Assembly (NCBI RefSeq): GCF_934190855.1
Contig: NZ_CAKPTN010000094.1
Coordinates: forward strand, 1-6,384
Reading direction: 5' to 3'
Source: an uncultured Veillonella sp.
GTDB taxonomy: Bacteria; Bacillota; Negativicutes; Veillonellales; Veillonellaceae
Length of the DNA stretch: 6,384 nucleotides
Numbering within the stretch: position 1 is the first letter of the stretch; every line of letters starts with the position of its first letter. Below the pieces are notes generated by a model. It was not told the DNA's origin. It searched no databases and was given only the letters and a program-made list of their open reading frames with translations. This document shows, piece after piece, positions 1 through 5,998 of the stretch. Made by a program: the position numbers and the translations under genes.

Positions 1-748
1 GCATAGCAGGCGCTGCATCAGTGGTACTGACCATAATCATTTGACCGCCCGTTACAGCACTGCGACTATCGATGCCAAAATCTTTATTGAAAGCATAGAG
101 CTTAGCATTCTTTTCTTTGGCTACGTCCTCAATAATACTGAGAGGTGTACCTTGTGCAGCTGTTACTACAGGTACTTTAGATTTAATAATACCCGCCTTA
201 TGACGTGCAATCTCCTCTACTGTATCACCGCAGTACGCTTGATGATCCATAGATACATTAGTAATAACAGACACTTTAGGAATAACGATATTAGTAGAGT
301 CTAACAATCCGCCTAACCCAACTTCTACTACCGCATAATCTACACCTTGATCTTTAAAGAATAAGAATGCGGCAGCCGTCAATATTTCAAATTGTGTCGG
401 TGCCTCTATCCCATTATCGATGATAGTGTCTACTGCCCCTTTTACACGATTAATTAATTCACCAAAGGCTTCCTCTGTAATATTTCCATCATTGATTTGA
501 ATTCGCTCCGTATAGGATTGAAGGTGAGGCGATGTAAATCGCCCCACCCGTAATCCACTTGTAAACAGCGCGTAGGAAATATATGAGGTAACCGAGCCCT
601 TACCATTCGTACCTGTTACATGAACAATTTTATAGTCCTCTTGTGGATTCCCAAGGGCTTCCATAAGAGCTGTAATTCGTTCAAGGCCAGGCTTAATACC
701 GAATGAGGATGCCTGTTCTAAATAGGCTAAGGCCTCTTGATATGTCAT
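1..748 (-). CDS. folC: Bifunctional dihydrofolate synthase/folylpolyglutamate synthase FolC (partial, 3' end outside window)
   Basis: FolC is a Mur-ligase-like ATPase that adds glutamate to dihydropteroate and/or to tetrahydrofolates, making and retaining cellular folate. The first 249 residues are present with an unbroken frame; about 170-190 C-terminal residues, mainly the glutamate-ligase C-domain, lie beyond base 1. Visible motifs are the P-loop HVTGTNGKGS at 43-52, TSPHL at 72-76 followed by ERI at 81-83, EVGLGG at 142-147 with DSTN at 150-153, and ITNVSMDH at 162-169. The KAGIIK motif at 184-189 contains the lysine that is carbamylated in characterised members. The glycine-rich motif reads GGLLDSTN rather than the common GGRLDATN, and the residue before KAGIIK is His rather than the frequent Glu. 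Both look like lineage variation rather than inactivation. AGGAGG five bases upstream fixes the start. The valS-folC order matches Bacillus and related Firmicutes. A strong hairpin is encoded at codons 67-76. Confidence 0.96.
   Translation of the reverse strand, partial: MTYQEALAYLEQASSFGIKPGLERITALMEALGNPQEDYKIVHVTGTNGKGSVTSYISYALFTSGLRVGRFTSPHLQSYTERIQINDGNITEEAFGELINRVKGAVDTIIDNGIEAPTQFEILTAAAFLFFKDQGVDYAVVEVGLGGLLDSTNIVIPKVSVITNVSMDHQAYCGDTVEEIARHKAGIIKSKVPVVTAAQGTPLSIIEDVAKEKNAKLYAFNKDFGIDSRSAVTGGQMIMVSTTDAAPAM
523..548 (-). other. Strong predicted RNA hairpin inside the folC coding sequence
   Basis: On the folC message the arms GGUGGGGCGAU and AUCGCCUCACC pair completely over 11 bp, with one G-U wobble, around a UUAC loop. 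One more G-U pair may extend the stem. It covers codons 67-76, including the conserved TSPHL motif. No U-run follows, so it is not a standard intrinsic terminator. Whether it affects translation, stability or elongation is unknown, and it may simply reflect codon constraint. Confidence 0.55.
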
Positions 749-753
749 ATAAA

Positions 754-759
754 CCTCCT
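754..759 (-). promoter_or_regulatory. Strong ribosome binding site for folC
   Basis: AGGAGG on the minus strand stands five bases before the folC ATG, in the 12-base gap after the valS stop. It fixes the start and indicates that folC is translated from the same message as valS. Confidence 0.85.
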
Positions 760-760
760 A

Positions 761-3418
761 TTATAAGGTTTCTAAGAACGCTTCACGTTCCAATAACGCT
801 TGTTGTTTTTGTTTATATTCTTCTAACTTTTCTTTTTCTTTCGCTACTACAGCTTCAGGAGCTTTTGCTAGGAAGCCTTGGTTGGACAATTTGCCTTCCA
901 AACGGGAAATTTCTTTTTCCATTTGAATTTTTTCCTTCGCAATACGCTCTTTTTCTTTTTCGCCGTCGATTAAGTCTTTAAGCAAGAGATATACTTCCAT
1001 ACCATTTACAACTGTTACAGTCGCATTTTCTGGCTTAGCATCGTTGGCACCGAGGATTGTTACCTTCTCAGCCCAAGCCAATGTTACAAAATAGTCACTG
1101 TGATCTGCTACAGTTTGAGCTAATGCTGCATCTGTAGGCGCCACGATAACCTCTGCTTTTTTACCTAATGGCACGTTCATTTCAGCACGCATGTTACGAA
1201 TGCCTTTAATAGCATCCATCATCACTTCCATTTGACGTGCTGCGCCGTCAAGATTTTCGAAGTTCAATGCTTCTGGCCATTTAGCAACAACGATGCTATC
1301 CCCTTCATGAGGCAAGTGCTGCCAAATATGTTCTGTTACGAACGGCATGAACGGATGTAACAATTCAAGCATTTGACGCAAGATAGTTACGAGCAAGTAT
1401 TGAACTGTACGACGATCGCGTTCGTTGCTTTCACTGTACAAACGAGGTTTCGCCAATTCAATATACCAGTCACAGTACGTATTCCAAATGAAGTCATATA
1501 CGGAGCTTGCCGCTTCACCAAGTTCGAATTTATCTAGGTTAGATGTTACACTTTGTACTGTTTCGTTATATTTTTGAATAATCCATTGGTCAGCTAATGT
1601 TAAATCATCTGCCGTTGGAACGAAGCTTTCATCATAATTCGTAAGATTCATCAATACGAATTTAGAAGCATTCCAAATCTTGTTAGCAAAGTTGCGGTTC
1701 GCTTCCACACGTTCCATGTAGAAACGCATGTCGTTACCAGGAGTATTGCCTGTTACAAGAGTGAAACGCAATGCATCGGCACCAAATTGATCAATAACAT
1801 CAAGTGGATTGATACCATTGCCTAAGGATTTACTCATCTTACGACCTTGGCTATCACGAACAAGACCGTGGATGAATACGTGTTTGAACGGAATTTCATC
1901 TTCGAACTCAAGAGCCATAAAGATCATACGAGCTACCCAGAAGAAGATGATATCGTAACCAGTTACGAGAACACTTGTTGGGTACCATTGTTTAAGTTCT
2001 GGAGTTTGTTCAGGCCAACCCATCGTAGCAAATGGCCACAAGCCAGAGCTAAACCATGTATCAAGAACATCTGGATCTTGTGTTACATGACCGTGACAAT
2101 GAGGACATTCAGTAATGTCTTCACGACTTACGATAGTTTCGCCGCAGTCATCACAATACCAAGCAGGAATGCGATGGCCCCACCATAATTGACGAGAAAT
2201 CGTCCAGTCACGAATGTTTTCAAGCCAGTTTACATATGTTTTAGTAAAGCGTTCAGGCACAAATTCTACTTCATGTTCTTTAACGACTTTAAGAGCTGGC
2301 TCTGCCAACGGTTTCATATCTACGAACCATTGTTTAGATACCATTGGTTCGATGATTGTATTACAACGAGAGCAATGTCCGACTGCATGATCATGGTCAT
2401 CGATTTTTTCAAGCAAGCCTAACTCTTGTAGTTCAGCTACTACTTGTTTACGCGCTTGTTCACGAGGTAAGCCGTTGAACTTACCGGCGCCTTCGTTCAT
2501 TGTCGCATCATTGTTCATAACAACGATGGATTCTAAATCGTGGCGTTGGCCCATTTCAAAGTCATTAGGGTCATGAGCAGGCGTAATTTTTACACAACCT
2601 GTACCGAAGCTTGCATCTACATAGTCATCGGCAATTACAGGAATCTCACGGTTAACGAATGGCAATACCAACGTTTTACCAATGAGATCTTTATAACGAT
2701 CGTCCTCAGGGTTTACCGCTACCGCCACGTCACCAAACATTGTTTCTGGACGAGTTGTAGCTACAACCACGAAGCGATTATCTTCACCTTTTACAGGATA
2801 TTTAATATGCCATAAATGGCCATGTTCATCTTCATGCTCAACCTCTACATCAGATAAAGCCGTTGCACAACGAGGGCACCAGTTGATAATGCGCTCACCG
2901 CGATAGATTAAACCTTTTTCATAAAGTTTTACGAATACTTCGCGCACTGCATGATAGTAACCATCATCTAATGTAAAGCGTTCGCGAGTCCAGTCACAGG
3001 ATGCGCCAAGGCTGCGGATTTGTTTTACGATAGTATCACCGTATTCTTTTTTCCATTCCCATACGCGCTCTACGAATTTCTCACGACCTAAGTCATAGCG
3101 AGATTTGCCTTCTTCTTTAGCGAGCATCTCTTCTACCTTGATTTGAGTAGCAATACCGGCGTGGTCAGTACCAGGCATCCACAATACATTGTAACCTTGC
3201 ATGCGTTTAAAACGGATGAGGATATCTTGCAATGTATTATCTAGAGCATGGCCCATGTGAAGCATGCCAGTTACATTAGGAGGCGGCAAGACGATACTAA
3301 ATGGCTCTTTATTCGGGTCTACTTCTTCGTGAAAGTATCCTTGATTTTCCCAATAAGAATACCATTTCCCTTCTATTTCACCGGGGTTATAAGTGGTTAA
3401 ATTTTCGTAGGTTTTCAT
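761..3418 (-). CDS. valS: Valine--tRNA ligase (valyl-tRNA synthetase)
   Basis: This cytoplasmic class I synthetase attaches valine to tRNA-Val and edits mischarged threonine. At 885 residues it is full length for bacterial ValRS. Motifs in order: PPPNVTG then the HIGH-type HMGH at 54-57; [10 protein letters not shown] at 83-92; the CP1 editing domain from about 180 to 350 with TTRPET at 221-226 and AHDPNDF at 281-287; DWTISRQ and GHRIPAW at 404-420; and KMSKS at 527-531. Four CxxC knuckles occur, 181/184 with 349/352 and 422/425 with 438/441, suggesting two zinc sites. The anticodon-binding helical domain spans about 605-750. The charged heptad-like C-terminus (about 815-885) is the ValRS coiled-coil arm that contacts tRNA. 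AGGAGG four bases upstream fixes the start. The gene sits 21 bases after tatC and 12 bases before folC. There is no room for a T-box leader, so any tRNA-dependent control would have to act farther upstream. No defect is seen. Confidence 0.98.
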   Translation of the reverse strand: MKTYENLTTYNPGEIEGKWYSYWENQGYFHEEVDPNKEPFSIVLPPPNVTGMLHMGHALDNTLQDILIRFKRMQGYNVLWMPGTDHAGIATQIKVEEMLAKEEGKSRYDLGREKFVERVWEWKKEYGDTIVKQIRSLGASCDWTRERFTLDDGYYHAVREVFVKLYEKGLIYRGERIINWCPRCATALSDVEVEHEDEHGHLWHIKYPVKGEDNRFVVVATTRPETMFGDVAVAVNPEDDRYKDLIGKTLVLPFVNREIPVIADDYVDASFGTGCVKITPAHDPNDFEMGQRHDLESIVVMNNDATMNEGAGKFNGLPREQARKQVVAELQELGLLEKIDDHDHAVGHCSRCNTIIEPMVSKQWFVDMKPLAEPALKVVKEHEVEFVPERFTKTYVNWLENIRDWTISRQLWWGHRIPAWYCDDCGETIVSREDITECPHCHGHVTQDPDVLDTWFSSGLWPFATMGWPEQTPELKQWYPTSVLVTGYDIIFFWVARMIFMALEFEDEIPFKHVFIHGLVRDSQGRKMSKSLGNGINPLDVIDQFGADALRFTLVTGNTPGNDMRFYMERVEANRNFANKIWNASKFVLMNLTNYDESFVPTADDLTLADQWIIQKYNETVQSVTSNLDKFELGEAASSVYDFIWNTYCDWYIELAKPRLYSESNERDRRTVQYLLVTILRQMLELLHPFMPFVTEHIWQHLPHEGDSIVVAKWPEALNFENLDGAARQMEVMMDAIKGIRNMRAEMNVPLGKKAEVIVAPTDAALAQTVADHSDYFVTLAWAEKVTILGANDAKPENATVTVVNGMEVYLLLKDLIDGEKEKERIAKEKIQMEKEISRLEGKLSNQGFLAKAPEAVVAKEKEKLEEYKQKQQALLEREAFLETL

Positions 3419-3422
3419 CGTT

Positions 3423-3428
3423 CCTCCT
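3423..3428 (-). promoter_or_regulatory. Strong ribosome binding site for valS
   Basis: A full AGGAGG on the minus strand lies four bases before the valS ATG, inside the 21-base tatC-valS spacer. The strength suits a highly expressed synthetase translated independently of the preceding gene. No hairpin, promoter or leader structure fits in the remaining spacer bases. Confidence 0.85.
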
Positions 3429-3439
3429 AAATAAACTCC

Positions 3440-4330
3440 TTAGCGCTTCATAATCTTAGCCAATACAAATAGGCTCGTTTCATATAGCAATATCATAGGC
3501 AATGCAATCATCGTTTGAGAGAACATATCCGGTGTTGGTGAAATGACAGCACCTATGATAAAGGATATAAGAATAAATATCTTTCGTTTCGTTTTTAAAA
3601 AACGTGATGTTATTAAGTTGAAATATCCCAAGATAATTAAAATCAACGGCAATTCAAAGATAAATCCAAAAGGCAGTACAAAGGACAACACAAAGTCCAT
3701 ATACTGACCAATGGAAAACATCGGTTGCAGTTCATCTGTAGCAAAGCCCATGAAGAACTTCACTGCTGCAGGTAACACGAGGAAATAAGAAAATACAATG
3801 CCTATACCAAATAAGCCAATAGCTACTGGTAAGATCCAGTTAGACAATTGTTTTTCTCTCGCAGTCAATGCAGGCTTAACGAATAGCCAAATCTGATGCA
3901 GTATAATAGGCGCCGCTATAATGAGTCCCCCTACTATGGATACTTTCATATACGTAAAGAAAGCCTCTGTAGGTCTCATATAATAGAGCTTGCCCGCCGG
4001 TTTGAGGAGTATTTCTAATAATAAATCTACATAATAATAAGAAATACAAGTTCCTAGTATAACCGCTACTGCCATTATGATCAGTCGTTTTCGCAGTTCT
4101 GAAAGATGTCCTACAAGGGATAATTCCCTCGCCTCATCCATCATTTTCTGTTCCATTTCGGTATAAATGGGTTCATTCTCCGGTTCCTCAGGAACTTGTA
4201 AATTTGCCATCTTATACCGTTCTTGCTCTGCTTTTTGCTCTGCTTCACGCCGTTTTTGACGAACTACACTATCAAAAGAAGGTTTTTTTATGGGATATTC
4301 GAAATCCGGTTTTGATTCGAACGGCTCCAT
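3440..4330 (-). CDS. tatC: Sec-independent (twin-arginine) translocase core subunit TatC, with extended N-terminus
   Basis: TatC is the membrane receptor that recognises twin-arginine signal peptides and, with TatA-type subunits, exports folded and often cofactor-bearing proteins. Six hydrophobic segments are visible at about 83-104, 130-151, 165-187, 211-235, 251-264 and 274-291, the last two short as usual. Family signatures are present: HLSELRKR at 75-82 just before TM1, RPTEAFF at 119-125, the LHQIWLFVKPAL loop at 144-155, FGFIFELP at 221-228, and SPTPDMFSQ leading into ALPMILLYE at 264-284. At 296 residues it is longer than the usual 240-260. The surplus is a hydrophilic N-terminal tail of about 74 residues: a basic helix-like half, a Pro/Glu-rich patch and a Met/Glu-rich helix. 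The start at 4330 is preferred because it has GAAAGG six bases upstream and follows the previous stop by one base; Met41 and Met59-64 lack good sites. No tatA or tatB is in the window, so the pore-forming partner must be encoded elsewhere. Confidence 0.95.
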   Translation of the reverse strand: MEPFESKPDFEYPIKKPSFDSVVRQKRREAEQKAEQERYKMANLQVPEEPENEPIYTEMEQKMMDEARELSLVGHLSELRKRLIIMAVAVILGTCISYYYVDLLLEILLKPAGKLYYMRPTEAFFTYMKVSIVGGLIIAAPIILHQIWLFVKPALTAREKQLSNWILPVAIGLFGIGIVFSYFLVLPAAVKFFMGFATDELQPMFSIGQYMDFVLSFVLPFGFIFELPLILIILGYFNLITSRFLKTKRKIFILISFIIGAVISPTPDMFSQTMIALPMILLYETSLFVLAKIMKR

Positions 4331-4331
4331 A

Positions 4332-5303
4332 TTATACCTTTCTATCAGCTAGATTTTCTACAGACATCACAAGGAATTCCTTCCCTGGGAAGTCACGTAC
4401 TGCTTCAAGAGCAGCCAAAGCATCTTTACAATATTTATCAGCTACCGCTAATGTATTGTCGATACCGCCTTGAGCGATAACGTAATCGATAATATCTTGC
4501 TCATTACCGCCATGATTCAAGGCTTTAATATCTGCAAGCAATCTATCTTTATTGTCGTCATTTACGATACTTAGTAAAGGATAGGTCAATAAACCTTCGC
4601 GTAAGTCATTCCCTACAGGTTTACCTGTAGTCTCAGTTGTTTCACGATAGTCCATGATATCATCTGTAATTTGGAATGCCATACCTAAAGCATGACCATA
4701 TTTTTTTAACTCAACAATTTCAGACTCATTCCAGCCCCCTAAGAGACCACCAAGTTCCATGCAACCTTCCATAAAGTCCGCTGTTTTCTTTTGAGTCTTA
4801 GTCATATAGCGCTCAATCCCTTGATCGATGCGATATACATCTTCCATTTGCATGAACTCGCCTTCTACGAGACATGTAATGATATGAGAGAAAATCTGTA
4901 AATACTTCATATTAGGCATTTCAGATACGATTTGGAATGCTTTTGCAAACAAGTAATCTCCACTGAGGATAGCTACTTTATTGCCTTTATGCATATGAAT
5001 TGTATCTTCACCACGACGAATCTCAGCTTGATCTAACACATCGTCGTGAATCAGTGTTGCTAAATGAAGCATTTCTACAGCTTCAGCAATTCTAATGCGC
5101 TGACGTTCTACAGATGTGCCTGCGTTGGCAATCAATAGACATAATTGAGCGCGTAAACGCTTGCCACCAGCCGCTGATAATGGTCGAATTAGTGCATTAA
5201 AGTCTTCTGCACCTGTATTAAAAGATGATGCAAGAGATTCTTCAACGCCCTCTAAATCTAGAGCAATGCGTTCCATAATCTCTAACTCATTGGTTTGACT
5301 CAT
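4332..5303 (-). CDS. Polyprenyl diphosphate synthase (trans-isoprenyl transferase, heptaprenyl/octaprenyl type)
   Basis: The enzyme condenses isopentenyl diphosphate units onto an allylic primer to make an all-trans polyprenyl diphosphate, typically the side chain of a quinone. The 323-residue length is normal. GGKRLR at 46-51 binds substrate. The first aspartate-rich motif is DDVLD at 87-91, followed by RRG at 96-98. The second is DDIMD at 214-218, followed by GKPVGND at 227-233. The residue five positions before the first motif is Ala82, not a bulky aromatic. In this family that favours medium or long products (C30-C40 or more) over farnesyl or geranylgeranyl diphosphate. The protein resembles the large catalytic subunit of heptaprenyl diphosphate synthase (HepT), but no small partner subunit is nearby, so a homomeric enzyme is equally possible; I give no symbol. 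The start has AGGAG seven bases upstream and overlaps the engB stop by 4 bases (ATGA). The stop is one base before tatC. Exact chain length cannot be read from the sequence. Confidence 0.93.
   Translation of the reverse strand: MSQTNELEIMERIALDLEGVEESLASSFNTGAEDFNALIRPLSAAGGKRLRAQLCLLIANAGTSVERQRIRIAEAVEMLHLATLIHDDVLDQAEIRRGEDTIHMHKGNKVAILSGDYLFAKAFQIVSEMPNMKYLQIFSHIITCLVEGEFMQMEDVYRIDQGIERYMTKTQKKTADFMEGCMELGGLLGGWNESEIVELKKYGHALGMAFQITDDIMDYRETTETTGKPVGNDLREGLLTYPLLSIVNDDNKDRLLADIKALNHGGNEQDIIDYVIAQGGIDNTLAVADKYCKDALAALEAVRDFPGKEFLVMSVENLADRKV
4337..4342 (-). promoter_or_regulatory. Ribosome binding site for tatC
   Basis: On the minus strand GAAAGG lies six bases before the tatC ATG, embedded in the last sense codons of the polyprenyl synthase gene. 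It supports the long form of TatC over the internal methionines. The intervening TATAAT resembles a -10 box but is more simply read as the spacer containing the upstream TAA stop. Confidence 0.7.
4613..4630. repeat. Perfect 8-bp inverted repeat in the polyprenyl synthase gene
   Basis: The arms CTACAGGT and ACCTGTAG flank a 2-base TT spacer. It lies wholly within codons for the conserved TGKPVG segment just after the second aspartate-rich motif. It could form a small hairpin or act as a dyad site, but coincidence under coding constraint is the likelier explanation. Confidence 0.4.
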
Positions 5304-5998
5304 GCTTCATCTCCTACTAGAACCTTATTGATGCGTTGTTGTAAAAGTTCACGACCTGTATGTTTTAAGGAGCTATATAAAATAGGCGGTGTATCCGTTG
5401 GATACAGTTCCTTAATTTTAGCCAAGTTCGCAGACTTTTCTTTAGCCGTTAATTTGTCAGCTTTAGTAACTACAATTTGTAGTGATACACCAGCCTCAAC
5501 AAGCCAATCATAGGCTACCTTATCAATGGGCATCTCTGGATGACGTCCATCGATAAGTAAGCACAACAACATCAATCGTTCAGAATGTAAAATATAATCG
5601 GCAATAAAGGAAGACCACAAGTTGCGGTTTCCTTTATTTGTCTTTGCAAAACCATAACCAGGCAGGTCAACGAGGAACCAATGATAACGGCGCTCCTCAG
5701 TTTCAGAAATATCCTCTTTTGACTCCACATCAAAATAATTTATCGTCTTTGTCTTACCTGGCTGACCACTAACGAGGGCTAACCCACGATAATTGCACAA
5801 CGAGTTAATCAACGAAGATTTGCCCACATTAGAGCGTCCGATGAAAGCAATTTCCACAGTATCCCCTTCAGGATATTGATCTGCCTTCACACAGGAAGTA
5901 TTATATTTTGCTGCTATAATACGAGGCCCCTTCGGTTCTTTTCGTGTATATTGTGGTTTTGGCCCCATTTGTTTAGTGGATTTTTTCTTTTTTTGCAT
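5300..5998 (-). CDS. engB: Ribosome biogenesis GTP-binding protein EngB/YsxC (YihA)
   Basis: This is an essential TRAFAC-class GTPase that acts in late assembly of the 50S ribosomal subunit. All G motifs are visible in the 232 residues: G1 GRSNVGKS at 54-61, the G2 threonine region GKTKTINYF at 81-89, G3 DLPGYGFA at 111-118, G4 TKAD at 178-181 and G5 SSLK at 209-212. The protein is longer than the roughly 195-200 residues usual for the family. It has a basic N-terminal tail (lysine-rich, residues 1-25) and an acidic insertion between G2 and G3 (about residues 92-105, ESKEDISETEERR). The start at 5998 is chosen because it overlaps the lon stop and has AAAGG ten bases upstream. The next ATG (codon 11, 5966-5968) has no Shine-Dalgarno site. 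The 3' end overlaps the next gene by 4 bases (ATGA). The first codons contain A7 and A6 runs separated by one G. Confidence 0.96.
   Translation of the reverse strand: MQKKKKSTKQMGPKPQYTRKEPKGPRIIAAKYNTSCVKADQYPEGDTVEIAFIGRSNVGKSSLINSLCNYRGLALVSGQPGKTKTINYFDVESKEDISETEERRYHWFLVDLPGYGFAKTNKGNRNLWSSFIADYILHSERLMLLCLLIDGRHPEMPIDKVAYDWLVEAGVSLQIVVTKADKLTAKEKSANLAKIKELYPTDTPPILYSSLKHTGRELLQQRINKVLVGDEA
5311..5315 (-). promoter_or_regulatory. Ribosome binding site for the polyprenyl synthase gene
   Basis: On the minus strand AGGAG stands seven bases before the ATG at 5303, within the 3' end of engB. The good match and spacing fix this start, which is also the A of the ATGA overlap with engB. Confidence 0.8.

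Noticed and set aside
703..2815. Plus-strand open frames of 77-113 codons opposite valS and folC.
   Set aside because: They lie antisense to well-supported conserved genes, show no recognisable motifs and have cysteine/aromatic-rich compositions typical of shadow frames.
3221..3260. A CATGG/CCATG dyad in valS.
   Set aside because: It coincides with the codons for the obligatory HMGH motif and is only five bases per arm.
4208..4210. Met41 as an alternative tatC start giving a TatC of more usual length.
   Set aside because: No Shine-Dalgarno site precedes it, whereas the start at 4330 has GAAAGG at six bases and a 1-base junction with the previous gene.
4331..4336. A perfect TATAAT on the minus strand just before tatC, resembling a -10 promoter box.
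   Set aside because: No TTGACA-like -35 lies at 16-18 bases and there is no extended -10 TG. A start from it would fall inside tatC, leaving no leader or ribosome binding site. The bases are explained by the upstream TAA stop and the spacer.
4371..4391. A 12-bp palindrome AAGGAATTCCTT next to a short TTCCC/GGGAA inverted repeat, near the end of the polyprenyl synthase gene.
   Set aside because: It is inside coding sequence, has no following U-run for termination, and the arms are too short to be convincing as an operator or terminator.
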